Positions 44,221 to 53,737 of a stretch of 64,000 nucleotides of DNA are shown here, piece by piece; the stretch's first letter is position 1; every line of letters begins with the position of its first letter. The DNA is taken from positions 124,001 through 188,000 of the forward strand of contig NZ_CABPST010000009.1 in assembly GCF_902459805.1 (NCBI RefSeq), in the 5' to 3' direction. The notes below the pieces were generated by a model, which did no database searches, was not told the origin of the DNA, and saw only the letters and a program-made list of their open reading frames with translations. Source of the DNA: Pandoraea bronchicola. GTDB lineage: Bacteria > Pseudomonadota > Gammaproteobacteria > Burkholderiales > Burkholderiaceae. Position numbers and translations under genes: made by a program.

Positions 44221-44544
44221 ATGCAAAACATTACACCGGCGCAATTGGCCCAGTGGCTCGCGGACGGGGACCGCAGCCAACCCACGCTTCTCGACGTGCG
44301 TGAGGATTGGGAAGTGCAGACCTGCCACATCGCCCAGAGCAAGAACGTGCCGCTCGGCGACGTGCCCGCCCGTCTGACGGAACTCGACGCCGATGCGCCC
44401 ATCGTGTGCATCTGCCATCACGGCATGCGCAGCGCACGCGCCGCAATGTTTCTGGAACAACAAGGTTTCTCCCAGCTGTTCAATCTGGACGGCGGAATCG
44501 ATGCCTGGGCTCGCCAGGTCGATCCGTCGATGCCGACTTACTGA
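44221..44544 (+). CDS. rhodanese-like sulfurtransferase domain protein
   Basis: A 107-aa single-domain rhodanese. TLLDVREDWEVQTCHIAQSK is the first motif, and the active-site loop is CHHGMRSA (Cys at about 76), as in GlpE/PspE-type enzymes. DGGIDAWA closes the fold. It could transfer sulfur from thiosulfate or persulfide. It lies between the pcm-like gene and tolC, 10 bp before the latter, a conserved order in the group. Confidence 0.92.
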   Translation: MQNITPAQLAQWLADGDRSQPTLLDVREDWEVQTCHIAQSKNVPLGDVPARLTELDADAPIVCICHHGMRSARAAMFLEQQGFSQLFNLDGGIDAWARQVDPSMPTY

Positions 44545-44553
44545 GCCAGGGCC

Positions 44554-46080
44554 ATGCGCCCTTCGAGGCTTGCCGCGCGTGAGCGCGCGGCCAGGCGTGC
44601 GCCTGCGTTGCGCACCCTCTCTGCGAGCGCCCTCGTCATGGCGACGACGCTCGCGGCCCTCATGGTTCACGCCGCGCCCGCCGGCGCCACCGATCTTCTC
44701 CAGCTTTACAGCGAGGCCCAGAGCCGCGACGCGCTGATCGCCAGCGCCCGCTCGGCCTACCTCGCCAACATCGAAGCGCTGCCGCAGGCCCGCGCCGCAC
44801 TCCTGCCGCAGGTCTCCGCGCGCTGGGGCTCCGTCAATACGCACTACGGCTCGGGGAACGTGTCGAACACGTTCGTCAGCAGCGGCTACAGCCTTGCGCT
44901 CACGCAACCTATCTTCCACTGGGATAGCTGGCAGTCGTATCAGCAAGGCAAGCTGACGGTCGCGAGTGCCGAGGCATCGTTCGCGCAAGCGGAACAAGAT
45001 CTGATTCTGCGCGTGGCGACCGCCTACTTCGACGTGCTCGCCGCGCAGGACGACCTTGCGCTCGCCGGCACGCACAAGCAGGCTATCGCCGAACAGCTCG
45101 CGTCCGCCAAGCGGAATTTCGAAGTCGGTAACGCCACGATCGTCGACACCAACGAAGCGCAGGCCAGCTTCGATCAGGCCACTGCGCAGGAAATCGCCGC
45201 ACAGAACACGCTCGATGTCCGCCGTGCCGCCTTCGCGCGAATCGTCGGGCATCCCGTCGGTTCGCTCGCCACGCTGCGCGCAGGCGCAACACTGCCGTCG
45301 CCCCAGCCGAACAACGTGGCGGACTGGGTCGCACAGGCGGAGCAGGCCAACTACGGCGTGCAACTGCAAACGCTTACGCTCGAGACCGCGCGGCGTGAAA
45401 CGTCGAAGGCCAAGTCCGGCTATATGCCGTCGGTCGATCTGGTCGCTGCCGGGGCGCACTCGAACGTGGGCAACGCCAACAGCCTGCTGTCGTCGGCCAT
45501 GTCGAGTCCGTCAAGTCCGGGCTCGGGACCGAGTTCCGCCGGGCAGATCGGCATTCAGATCAGCATTCCGATCTTCTCGGGCGGCGCCGTGCAGAGCAAG
45601 TTGCGCCAGACGCTCGCCCTCGAAGACAAAGCCATGACCGACCTGGATGACGCGCGGCGGCTGGCCGTTTTCAGTGCTCGCCAGTCCTATCTGGGCGTGT
45701 CGAGCGGGCTGGCGCAGGTCAAGGCACTCGAAGCGGCCGAGCAATCGGCGCAGTCGTCGGTGGCGTCGAACAAGCTCGGCTATCAGGTGGGCATTCGCAT
45801 CAACGCCGATGTCCTCAACGCCGAAGACAAGCTCTTCACCACGCGACGCGATCTCGCCAAGGCGCGCTACAGCACGCTGCTCTCGAGCCTTCAGTTGAAA
45901 GCCAGCGCCGCCACACTCGTCGACACGGACTTGCAGTTGCTCAACGCGTTGCTCACGGAAAATCCCGAGGCTTCCGCAGCCATGGCAGGCGCTCGTGAGG
46001 CCGCACCGGCCGACGCCGGAGCCGGGTTGCCCGCGCGTGGCGTGCGACCGGGCGTCACGGCACCGTCGATGCGGCGTTAG
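44554..46080 (+). CDS. tolC: TolC-family outer-membrane efflux channel
   Basis: A 508-aa precursor with a long N-terminal signal region (hydrophobic part about residues 23-43, ending HAAPAGA). The mature part has two TolC/OEP repeats: LLQLYSEAQSRDALIASARS..., ALTQPIFHWDSWQSYQQGKL in the first, and ISIPIFSGGAVQSKLRQTLA plus NKLGYQVGIRINADVLNAED in the second. It forms the trimeric exit duct for type I secretion and RND/MFS pumps. A Pro/Ala-rich tail of about 40 residues follows. Last gene of the pcm-rhodanese-tolC group. Confidence 0.93.
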   Translation: MRPSRLAARERAARRAPALRTLSASALVMATTLAALMVHAAPAGATDLLQLYSEAQSRDALIASARSAYLANIEALPQARAALLPQVSARWGSVNTHYGSGNVSNTFVSSGYSLALTQPIFHWDSWQSYQQGKLTVASAEASFAQAEQDLILRVATAYFDVLAAQDDLALAGTHKQAIAEQLASAKRNFEVGNATIVDTNEAQASFDQATAQEIAAQNTLDVRRAAFARIVGHPVGSLATLRAGATLPSPQPNNVADWVAQAEQANYGVQLQTLTLETARRETSKAKSGYMPSVDLVAAGAHSNVGNANSLLSSAMSSPSSPGSGPSSAGQIGIQISIPIFSGGAVQSKLRQTLALEDKAMTDLDDARRLAVFSARQSYLGVSSGLAQVKALEAAEQSAQSSVASNKLGYQVGIRINADVLNAEDKLFTTRRDLAKARYSTLLSSLQLKASAATLVDTDLQLLNALLTENPEASAAMAGAREAAPADAGAGLPARGVRPGVTAPSMRR

Positions 46081-46144
46081 TCACCCGGCCGCTTGAGCCG
46101 GTAGAGCCGCTTGGGCCGGTTGAGCGGACACGAAAGCGCATAGC

Positions 46145-46189
46145 AAAATGCCTCGTATGGCCAGTTCGGCATGCGAGGCATTTTGTTTT
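46145..46189. terminator. bidirectional terminator between tolC and waaA
   Basis: Arms aaaatgcctcg / cgaggcatttt around an 18-nt loop, followed by T-rich sequence; suited to both convergent genes. Confidence 0.88.
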
Positions 46190-46223
46190 CAACGTGCAGA
46201 CAGCGTTCGGTGCCGCGGCGAGG

Positions 46224-47534
46224 TCAGTCTTGCGCGACAACGACACCCGTGTCGAGCCAACGGCCCAACGCCGCAACAGTGCGCGCCGTCGCCCCTTGAT
46301 GCTGTTTCGCGAACAGCAGCGCCGCAGTGCGCATCGCAAGCCGGCGGTCGTCGTTGAGCAGCAGATCGGCCAGCGCCGTGGCGAGTTCGCCCGCATCGCT
46401 GACACGCAATGCCGCGCCCGCCGACAGGGCGTTCTCGCTAGCCTGCGTGAAGTTGAACATGTGAGGGCCGAAGACGACCGGCGTGCCCGCCGCACAAGCC
46501 TCGATCAGGTTCTGACCGCCCAGTGGCAGCAGACTCCCGCCGATGAACGCGACATCGGCCGCAGAGAAATATGCCGCCATCTCGCCCATCGAATCGCCAA
46601 GAACCACGTCGACATCGGCAGGCAGCGGCGTGTCGTCGTCGGGCCAGGCACTGCGGCGAACGTAGTTGAGCCGCACCTTCTCCAGCATCGCCGCGACCTC
46701 ATCGAAGCGCTGCGGATGACGCGGCACAAGCACCAGCAACGAACGCCGCCCCACATCCGAGGCTGCGGCGAGCATCGCACGCGCCTGAAGCACCAGCGCT
46801 TCCTCGCCATCGCGCGTGCTCGCCGCGAGCCAGACCTTGCGCTCGCCGAAGCGCTCGTGCCAACGCGCACCCCGCGCGAGCAGTGCAGACGGCGGCGTCA
46901 TGTCGAATTTGAGATTGCCCATCACGTCGACGTCGTGCGCCCCCAGCATGCGAAGCCGCTCGGCATCGGCATCGCTCTGCGCGAACACGCGGCTGAAGCC
47001 GCCGAAGACCGGCTTGGCCGCCTCGCCAAAGCGGGCGGCACGCCGGAACGAACGTGCCGACATGCGCGCATTGGTCAGCACCAATGGCACACCGCTTTCA
47101 CGGCAGGTGAAGATCAGGTTCGGCCAGACTTCCGTCTCCATCACCACGCCGACGCTCGGTCGCCATTGCTTCAGGAATCGCCGGATCGGACCGACCATGT
47201 CGTAAGGCAGATAACAGCGCAGCACACGATCGCCGAACAGGTTTTCGCCCGTGGCACGCCCGGTGGGCGTCATGTGCGTGAGCAAAATGCCGTGAGACGG
47301 GTAACGCGCCAGCAGCGCGTCAATCAACGGCTGCGCGGCGCGCGTCTCCCCAACGGAGACGGCATGTACCCAGATCAGCGGACGGCCGGTGTATGGCGGA
47401 GCATCGTAAAACCCGAAGCGTTCCCCGATGTGACGGCGATACCCGGGCTCGAACCGGCCGCGCCACCACAGGCGAATGACGGCCAACGGTGCAACGATCC
47501 ACCAGAGCGCGCGATAGACGAGACGCAGCAACAT
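46224..47534 (-). CDS. waaA: 3-deoxy-D-manno-octulosonic acid (Kdo) transferase
   Basis: A 436-aa inner-membrane-anchored GT-B enzyme that adds Kdo to lipid A precursor. One N-terminal helix (LVYRALWWIVAPLAVIRLWW); WVHAVSVGETRAAQPLI holds the catalytic Glu; MTPTGRATGENLFGDRV and ETEVWPNLI follow; GGSLLPLGGQNLIEACAAGT is the CMP-Kdo binding part. Its ATG directly follows the TGA of kdoO, indicating one operon waaC-kdoO-waaA. Confidence 0.95.
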   Translation of the reverse strand: MLLRLVYRALWWIVAPLAVIRLWWRGRFEPGYRRHIGERFGFYDAPPYTGRPLIWVHAVSVGETRAAQPLIDALLARYPSHGILLTHMTPTGRATGENLFGDRVLRCYLPYDMVGPIRRFLKQWRPSVGVVMETEVWPNLIFTCRESGVPLVLTNARMSARSFRRAARFGEAAKPVFGGFSRVFAQSDADAERLRMLGAHDVDVMGNLKFDMTPPSALLARGARWHERFGERKVWLAASTRDGEEALVLQARAMLAAASDVGRRSLLVLVPRHPQRFDEVAAMLEKVRLNYVRRSAWPDDDTPLPADVDVVLGDSMGEMAAYFSAADVAFIGGSLLPLGGQNLIEACAAGTPVVFGPHMFNFTQASENALSAGAALRVSDAGELATALADLLLNDDRRLAMRTAALLFAKQHQGATARTVAALGRWLDTGVVVAQD

Positions 47535-48431
47535 TCAGATGAGCGCGCGTTGCGTGAGGCGTTGCAATACCGCCAGCGGCGAGCACTCGGGGTGCACCAT
47601 CGCTTCGGCGGGCAGGAAGAATGTCTGCTCCATCATGAACTGCCCCGACATCACGGCGTGAGAAGTCTGATCCGAAAAGCAGACCCACACGCTGCCCGGC
47701 GGGAATGGCATGGTCTGCTGATCGGCGTCGCGCTGGTAGCCCATGTCGGCTTTCATGCCGTCATGCAGGTGCAGCATGATGTGGTCGTAGCCGCTGCGCG
47801 GGCGCTTGGTGATACCCACGGCGTTTTGCAACCATGCGGAGCCCGGCCATTGCATCGGCACTTTAGGCAGGAAGCGCCTGGCCACGGCCTCGAACGGCTC
47901 ACCCACGCGCCAGACGCGTGGCTGGCCCGCCGGATTGATGTTGGTGAACACGCGCAGAATGCGCTCGCCGTAGTTCGGGCGCGACGGGAAGGCATCGACA
48001 TGCAGGCGGCTGTCGTCCTTGCGCCACGACGTCTGGCGCGTTTCGACCTGATGCAGACGCAAGCTCGTAGGTGCCGCGCGCAACTTGCCGCGATACTCGG
48101 GCAGCAAACCGTCGATCAGACTGCATGCCTGCGTGTAATAGCGCTTGACCAACGCATGGACGGCACGCTGCGTGGCGTCATCGGCGGCTACGCCCACGAG
48201 CACGTCGGTCTTGGGATCGAGGCTGATGTTCTTGCGCTTCGGATCGGCAATCGACGGATCGAGCAGACGCTGTTCCCCGGCATCGATGGCAAAAGCCAGA
48301 TGCGGGAAGTAGAGCACCTTGCCCGCCTCGACATCGGCCACCAGCGTCTCGCGCGGTATCGACAGTTGGCTTCCCTGCCAGTTGCCGGATTCGACGGTAA
48401 CGATCTGGTTGCTTTCTTGCGTTTGGCTCAT
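47535..48431 (-). CDS. kdoO: Kdo hydroxylase (Kdo to Ko)
   Basis: A 298-aa Fe(II)/2-oxoglutarate-dependent oxygenase that hydroxylates Kdo at C3 to give D-glycero-D-talo-octulosonic acid (Ko) in the LPS inner core. The iron-binding H-x-D is RLHVDAF (about residues 147-151); the distal His and Arg are probably in SDQTSHAVMSGQF. KdoO is known from Burkholderia and Yersinia. It lies between waaC (4-bp overlap) and waaA (immediately adjacent), which fits the role. Confidence 0.9.
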   Translation of the reverse strand: MSQTQESNQIVTVESGNWQGSQLSIPRETLVADVEAGKVLYFPHLAFAIDAGEQRLLDPSIADPKRKNISLDPKTDVLVGVAADDATQRAVHALVKRYYTQACSLIDGLLPEYRGKLRAAPTSLRLHQVETRQTSWRKDDSRLHVDAFPSRPNYGERILRVFTNINPAGQPRVWRVGEPFEAVARRFLPKVPMQWPGSAWLQNAVGITKRPRSGYDHIMLHLHDGMKADMGYQRDADQQTMPFPPGSVWVCFSDQTSHAVMSGQFMMEQTFFLPAEAMVHPECSPLAVLQRLTQRALI

Positions 48432-49447
48432 GCGCTTCGGTCCTCCCCGGACGCGGCGTCGCCACGCATCGCAGGCGGCAGCGACGGTGCGAGCTGGCGC
48501 ACGGCGTCGCGCACTTGCGCGAGCGTTGGCTTATGTTCGGCGTCGCCTAGATTGATGATGCACGGCGACCAGAATCCACCGGTGCGCCACGCGGTGCTGA
48601 AATTGTATAGCTCGATGGTGGGGCGGTTCAGCGCTGCGGCAATATGTACCAAACCGGTGTCCACCCCCACGGTGATCGCACCGCGATCGATGAGGCCGAC
48701 GACCTGCGACAGATTCAGCTTTGGCGGCACCCAGGCGTCGTTCCCCAAGGCCGCAGCCAGCCGCAGCGAAACCTCATGCTCGGCTGCGCTGCCCCACGGC
48801 AAGACGATCCGCAACCCCCGCGACGCCAGATCCCGGCCCAGCGCAATCCAGTCGTCTTCGGGCCAGCTCTTGTCCTCGCGCGAGGTCGCATGCACGAACA
48901 CCGCGTACGGACGGTCCGGGCACTGGCTGTGATCCGCCCGCTCGGTGGCAATGCCGAAGTCGATCTCGCCGGGCACCTTGAAACCCAGCGCCTCGGCGAC
49001 CAGCAAGCGTGAACGCGTCACCACGTGGGTATGCGGCTCAATGCGCACCATGTGACGATACAGATAACGCACCGGCCACTCGTAGCTGGCCCCCTCGGTC
49101 CGGTTGCCCAGTCCCCACACGGCGCCACGCGCCGTGCGCGCAATCCAGCCGGTCTTGACCAGGCCTTGAGTGTCGATCACGTAATCGTAGGGGGTTTCGC
49201 GCAGCGCGCGGCGAAACGCACCGACTTCCTGCCACGTGCGCGCCGCGAGCGGCTTCTTGCGCCAGCGGCGCAGGGCGAAGGGAATGACCCGGCGCACACC
49301 GCGCACGAGTTTGACGAGGTCGACGAAACCCTCTTCCACGACCCAGTCGATCTGGGCGTCGGGGTACTGGCGCAGGATGTCCTGCACCACGGGCATGTTA
49401 TGGACGACGTCGCCGAGCGACGAGACTTTGACGATCAGAACCTGCAA
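48428..49447 (-). CDS. waaC: lipopolysaccharide heptosyltransferase I
   Basis: A 339-aa GT9 enzyme that adds the first L,D-heptose to Kdo. VLIVKVSSLGDVVHNMPVV is the N-terminal signature; FVHATSREDKSWPEDDWIAL and GVDTGLVHIAAALNRPTI are the ADP-heptose binding region. The start is a TTG at 49447 with GGAG seven bases before; there is no nearby ATG that would retain the first strand. Overlaps kdoO by 4 bp. Confidence 0.94.
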   Translation of the reverse strand: MQVLIVKVSSLGDVVHNMPVVQDILRQYPDAQIDWVVEEGFVDLVKLVRGVRRVIPFALRRWRKKPLAARTWQEVGAFRRALRETPYDYVIDTQGLVKTGWIARTARGAVWGLGNRTEGASYEWPVRYLYRHMVRIEPHTHVVTRSRLLVAEALGFKVPGEIDFGIATERADHSQCPDRPYAVFVHATSREDKSWPEDDWIALGRDLASRGLRIVLPWGSAAEHEVSLRLAAALGNDAWVPPKLNLSQVVGLIDRGAITVGVDTGLVHIAAALNRPTIELYNFSTAWRTGGFWSPCIINLGDAEHKPTLAQVRDAVRQLAPSLPPAMRGDAASGEDRSA

Positions 49448-49629
49448 CCGAACGCTCCGGCGGTTCGGCCGGGCCTCGTGAGCAAAACCGCGATTTTACT
49501 CCCGACACGGCCCGCTGGACACCGTAAACGCCAAGGATCTCGCCACGGCTCCCTCCCCCTGCCTTGCGCCCGCCATCGGGCGCTTGCGCCAGGGGGAGCC
49601 CCATCGGCCGGGGTCCCCCCGGCCTGGCG

Positions 49630-51027
49630 TCAGAACGGCAGCTTCGCGTCGGGCTTGACCGCCAGAATGGCGCGGCGGAAGTCGTCCTGAATATGCTTGA
49701 TTGCCGCTTCGCTGTCGGCCTCGAAGCGCAGCACGACGACCGGCGTGGTGTTCGACGAACGGGCCAGACCGAAACCGTCCGGATACTCGACACGCACGCC
49801 GTCGATCTTGATGATGTCCTGCGCACCGTCGAACTTGGCGGTTTCGCGCAGCTTGTCGATCAGCGCGAAGTTCTCGCCTTCGGCCAGCGGGATCTGTAGC
49901 TCAGGCGTCGAAATCGAATTGGGCAACGCGTTGAGCACTGCGCTCGGATCGGCCACCTTCGACAGGATTTCGAGCAGACGCGCGCCCGTGTACAGGCCAT
50001 CGTCGAAACCGTACCAGCGATCCTTGAAGAACACGTGACCGCTCATCTCGCCCGCAAGCGGTGCGCCCGTTTCCTTGAGCTTGGCCTTGACCAGCGAGTG
50101 CCCCGTCTTCCACATCAGTGGCTCGCCGCCATGCTCACGCACCCAGTCTGCGAGATTACGCGTGCACTTCACGTCGTAGATGATCTTCTCGCCCGGATTG
50201 CGGCTCAGCACCTCGGCCGCGAAGAGCATCAACTGACGATCCGGATAAATGATCTGACCATCCTTGGTGACCACGCCGAGACGGTCGCCGTCGCCATCGA
50301 ACGCCAGGCCGATTTCTGCATCGGTCGTCTGCAGTGTCTTGATCAGATCCTGCAGGTTCTCGGGGTGTGCCGGGTCCGGGTGATGGTTCGGGAACGTGCC
50401 GTCCACGTCGCAGAACAATTCGATGACATCGCAGCCCAGCGAATGGAACAGCGCCGGGGCGTAAGCACCCGCCACACCGTTGCCGCAATCCACTGCAATC
50501 TTCATCGGACGCGCCAGATGCACGTCGCCCGCGATGCGCGCGCGGTACGACTCACCGATCTCGTCGGCCGTGTACGTGCCCTGCCCCGTTTCGAAATCCT
50601 GCTGTTCGATCAGCTTCGCCAGACCCTGGATCGCGTCGCCATAGATCGCGCGGCCGCGCAGCACCATCTTGAAACCGTTGTAGTCGGGCGGGTTGTGGCT
50701 GCCCGTGACCATGATGCCGGAATCGACAATCCGGCCGTGCAGTGTGACGTTCGTTGCGAAATACACCATCGGCGTGACAACGACGCCGATATCGACCACA
50801 TCGACGCCTGCGGCGCGCAGGCCGTCGGAGAGTGCGCCGACAAGCTCGGGGCCGGACAGACGGCCATCGCGGCCGACGACGACGGCATTGCCGCCCTCGC
50901 GACGCAGCGCCGTGCCGAATGCACGGCCGATCAGGTTCGCAACGTTGGCATCCAGCGTCTTGCCGACGATGCCGCGAATGTCATATGCCTTGAAAATCGC
51001 AGGCGAAACTTGCGTGGTTTGCGTCAT
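49630..51027 (-). CDS. phosphomannomutase/phosphoglucomutase
   Basis: A 465-aa alpha-D-phosphohexomutase of the AlgC/ManB type, interconverting hexose 6- and 1-phosphates for nucleotide-sugar supply. The phosphoserine loop is VTGSHNPPDYNGFKM (about residue 109), the metal loop AFDGDGDRLGVV, the sugar loop GEMSGHVFF, and the phosphate-binding RSSNTTPVVVLRFE at the C-terminus. The ATG at 51027 begins MTQTTQVSPAIFKAYDIRG, matching the family start. It stands between the LPS core genes and the divergent glycan cluster. Confidence 0.93.
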   Translation of the reverse strand: MTQTTQVSPAIFKAYDIRGIVGKTLDANVANLIGRAFGTALRREGGNAVVVGRDGRLSGPELVGALSDGLRAAGVDVVDIGVVVTPMVYFATNVTLHGRIVDSGIMVTGSHNPPDYNGFKMVLRGRAIYGDAIQGLAKLIEQQDFETGQGTYTADEIGESYRARIAGDVHLARPMKIAVDCGNGVAGAYAPALFHSLGCDVIELFCDVDGTFPNHHPDPAHPENLQDLIKTLQTTDAEIGLAFDGDGDRLGVVTKDGQIIYPDRQLMLFAAEVLSRNPGEKIIYDVKCTRNLADWVREHGGEPLMWKTGHSLVKAKLKETGAPLAGEMSGHVFFKDRWYGFDDGLYTGARLLEILSKVADPSAVLNALPNSISTPELQIPLAEGENFALIDKLRETAKFDGAQDIIKIDGVRVEYPDGFGLARSSNTTPVVVLRFEADSEAAIKHIQDDFRRAILAVKPDAKLPF

Positions 51028-51215
51028 GGGAAAGCGTCTCTCGGAAACGAGGGGAGAAATGAGCATCCGAAGCGGGTGGGCCTGGCCGGTTGCCTGCCCG
51101 GCCCCGCGACGGGCCGGAAGTTGCGAGCGCCTTGGCCGCGAAGCACGCGGCGGCCGCGCCGCAAACGTCAAATCCCGGCAGGAAGCCCGGCCGGGAGCGG
51201 CTGCATTACGTTAAA

Positions 51216-51221
51216 ATTATA
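51216..51221 (-). promoter_or_regulatory. candidate -10 element for the mutase gene
   Basis: A consensus TATAAT on the minus strand in an otherwise GC-rich spacer, about 190 bp before the mutase ATG. The -35 region (GCCGCA, 16 bp spacing) is weak. Confidence 0.3.
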
Positions 51222-51318
51222 CGGGACTTCGCCGCACTGCGGCACGTCCCGAAACCCTTGTCAGTCATGGCCTGCCTCCCTAGCCGCACGACGTGACAAG
51301 CGCGTGAAGTCCACCCGC

Positions 51319-51341
51319 ACCGGCCTCACAAGGCCGGTTTT
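51319..51341 (+). terminator. small terminator-like hairpin before the flippase gene
   Basis: Arms accggcct / aggccggt with a 4-nt loop and a short T-run, 38 bp before the flippase start. No rightward gene precedes it, so it may be a leader element. Confidence 0.5.
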
Positions 51342-51378
51342 GCTTATCTTGAGAACGAGTGAGCCGCGCGAGCGCCAC

Positions 51379-52596
51379 ATGCCCTATCGCACCATCATTC
51401 GCAACATCCTCTGGATGCTGACCGAGCGCGGCGCGCAAATCGCCGGCGGCATCGCCGTCTCCGGTCTCCTGGCTCGTAGTCTGGGCGCCGCCCAGTTCGG
51501 CCTGTTTCAGTACGCGCAATCGCTCGTGTTTCTCGCCGCCTCCCTCACACTGCTGTGCGGCAGCGAGGTCGTGGTGCCGCGTCTGGTCGGCAAGCCCGAG
51601 GCCGATCAACGCACAGTGATCGCGCACGCCTTCGTGTTGCGACTGGCCGCCGCCGCCGTCGCTTATACGATTCTCACCATTTACCTCATCGGCTTCGCGG
51701 AGTCCGACCTGCTGGCCGTCACCCTCTGGCTCGGCGTGGCGCTCTGGTTCCGCGAGCCGTTCGGCATCGTGATCGCATGGCTGCAAGCACGCACGTTCAA
51801 CCGCCCGAGTGTAACGGCCAACCTCTGCGGGCTGGGGGTGAAGCTCGCGCTCGTGGCGATGCTGTTCGCGACACATGCGGGTGTTGCTTCGTTTGCCGTC
51901 GTTTATGCCGTCGAGGCCATCGTAGCCGCCACACTGCTCGCGCGCTATTACCTGAAGCATTCGCCCAAGACACCGGTCATCTGGCAACGCAAGCTGTTGC
52001 TGGACCTTCTCACCAGCGGCATGACGTTCTGGGGCGGGCTGATGCTCATGATTCTCTTCAAGCGCATCGACCAGCTTGTGCTCAAGCCGCTCATTCCGCT
52101 CTCGGAGCTGGGTGCCTACGCCGCGGCCATGCAAATCACGGAAAACTTCGTGCTCGTCGCGCCGATCATCGCGAATTCGCTCGCGCCGCAACTGATCTTC
52201 CAAACGGCCGACAACGCCACCGCGAGGCGCAACACTGTGCGGGCGGTGTGGCTCATGGTGGCCGCGGGCGCCAGTCTTGCCGTTCCGATCGCGCTGCTGG
52301 CACCCTGGATCGTGCACCTGATTTACGGCGCAGCGTTCACGGAGTCGGCGCAGATTCTGCGCGTGTCGGCCCTCATGGGGATTCTCGTGTTCGCCGATGC
52401 CGCCCTGAACCTGACGCTGATCCGTCGCGGCGCCGGGCGTTGGGTCATCGCGAAATGGCTGTGTGCCGCCGTCGTGGCCTTCGTTGTCGTTCGCGGCCTC
52501 GCGCCACACCTCGGTGCGCTCGCCGGAGCCCTCGGCTTCGGAGCCGGCTATGCGGCCGCGCTGGTGCTGGGCGTCTGGCTGCTTCGACGGGACTGA
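51379..52596 (+). CDS. polysaccharide flippase (Wzx/MATE-like)
   Basis: A 405-aa polytopic membrane protein (about 12 helices) of the polysaccharide-biosynthesis/MOP superfamily, which moves undecaprenyl-linked glycans across the inner membrane. NILWMLTERGAQIAGGIAVS and LGAAQFGLFQYAQSL are the family's N-terminal motif; FWGGLMLMILFKRIDQLVLK is the central one. The ATG at 51379 (MPYRTIIRN) is the first start that fits the membrane topology. It heads a rightward cluster with glycosyltransferases. Confidence 0.9.
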   Translation: MPYRTIIRNILWMLTERGAQIAGGIAVSGLLARSLGAAQFGLFQYAQSLVFLAASLTLLCGSEVVVPRLVGKPEADQRTVIAHAFVLRLAAAAVAYTILTIYLIGFAESDLLAVTLWLGVALWFREPFGIVIAWLQARTFNRPSVTANLCGLGVKLALVAMLFATHAGVASFAVVYAVEAIVAATLLARYYLKHSPKTPVIWQRKLLLDLLTSGMTFWGGLMLMILFKRIDQLVLKPLIPLSELGAYAAAMQITENFVLVAPIIANSLAPQLIFQTADNATARRNTVRAVWLMVAAGASLAVPIALLAPWIVHLIYGAAFTESAQILRVSALMGILVFADAALNLTLIRRGAGRWVIAKWLCAAVVAFVVVRGLAPHLGALAGALGFGAGYAAALVLGVWLLRRD

Positions 52597-52600
52597 AGCG

Positions 52601-53737
52601 ATGACGCAAACTCACGCCCTGAATTCCGCTGCCCCGCGCACCGTCTGCCTGTTCACGGGCACGCTCGCAGCGTTCGCCGGTGCCGAGCGCGCCACGGCCA
52701 CCCTGGCGAATGCGCTCGCGGCACGTGGGCACCGCGTGCATGTGCTCTCGCTGTGGGGCCACACCCCTGTATTCCCGTTGGCCCCGGGAGTGGCGCATCA
52801 CGCGCTATTCGCCGAGCGCATGGCCTTCAAGCATCACTATTTATCCATCGTGCGGCAGGTGCGCCGTTACGTTCGCGAGCACGCCATCGATGTGATGATC
52901 GACGTCGATCCGATGCTCGCCCTTTACACGGTGCCCGCCACGCTCGGCCTGCCGCTGCGACGCATCGCCTGGGAGCACAGCACTTACGCCAGCGACCTCG
53001 GACGACGCGCACGCCGGTGGGCGCGTGCGCTGGCAGCACGCAGGTACGACGCCGTCGTTGTCTTGACAGATGCCGACCGCATCGCATGGCAGACGCATCA
53101 TCCGCACGCTCGCGCAAAGTTCGTCACGCTGCCCAATCCACTCGGCATCGCGATCCCCGACACGCTGCCGGCGCACAGTGACGAGGGCTGCATTCTTGCC
53201 GTCGGACGCCTCATCCCGGAGAAAGGCTTCGACCGGCTGATCGAGGCATGGGCGCGCATCGCCCATGACGCCCCCGGTTGGCACGTGCGCATCGTAGGCG
53301 ACGGACCGCTGCGCGACGCCCTGCGCACGCAGGCACGCGACGCGGGGGTCGGCGAGAGCGTCGAGGTACTGCCCGCCGTGGCGGACATCGCGCAGCACTA
53401 CGCGCGGGCAGCGATCTATTGCCTCGCGTCGCGACGCGAGAGCTTCGGGCTGGTGCTGATCGAAGCGAAGGCTTACGCAGTGCCCGTGGTGGCCTACGCC
53501 GCCGACGCCGGCCCGCGCGCACTGCTGAACGACGAGGTCGACAGCCTCGTCGTGAACGACGGCGACCGCGAGGCGCTGGCTGGCGCACTCTCCCGGCTGA
53601 TTGGCGACGCCTCGCTGCGACGCAGACTCGGGATGGCGGGCTACGCCCACGCGCAAGACTTCCGGCCCGATACCATCGCCGCGCGCTGGGAAGCGCTTTG
53701 GACCGATGGGAAGTCAACGCCGGAGGGCGAGCGATGA
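52601..53737 (+). CDS. glycosyltransferase family 4 protein
   Basis: A 378-aa GT-B glycosyltransferase. N-terminal acceptor part: VCLFTGTLAAFAGAERATAT. The donor domain has ILAVGRLIPEKGFDRLIEAW (about residue 208), VRIVGDGPLRDAL and the E-x7-E motif RESFGLVLIEAKAYAVPVVA. The start ATG at 52601 is 4 bp after the flippase stop, and its end overlaps the next gene by 4 bp (ATGA), so the block is one operon. Sugar unknown. Confidence 0.92.
   Translation: MTQTHALNSAAPRTVCLFTGTLAAFAGAERATATLANALAARGHRVHVLSLWGHTPVFPLAPGVAHHALFAERMAFKHHYLSIVRQVRRYVREHAIDVMIDVDPMLALYTVPATLGLPLRRIAWEHSTYASDLGRRARRWARALAARRYDAVVVLTDADRIAWQTHHPHARAKFVTLPNPLGIAIPDTLPAHSDEGCILAVGRLIPEKGFDRLIEAWARIAHDAPGWHVRIVGDGPLRDALRTQARDAGVGESVEVLPAVADIAQHYARAAIYCLASRRESFGLVLIEAKAYAVPVVAYAADAGPRALLNDEVDSLVVNDGDREALAGALSRLIGDASLRRRLGMAGYAHAQDFRPDTIAARWEALWTDGKSTPEGER

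Noticed and set aside
46194-48932. A 912-codon open frame on the plus strand
   Set aside because: It is antisense to waaA, kdoO and part of waaC, which are certain genes; its composition is Arg/His/Ala-rich as expected for the reverse frame of GC-rich coding DNA.
50035-51378. A long N-terminal extension of the flippase frame
   Set aside because: The extra 448 codons are antisense to the phosphomannomutase gene; the true start at 51379 fits the first membrane helix.
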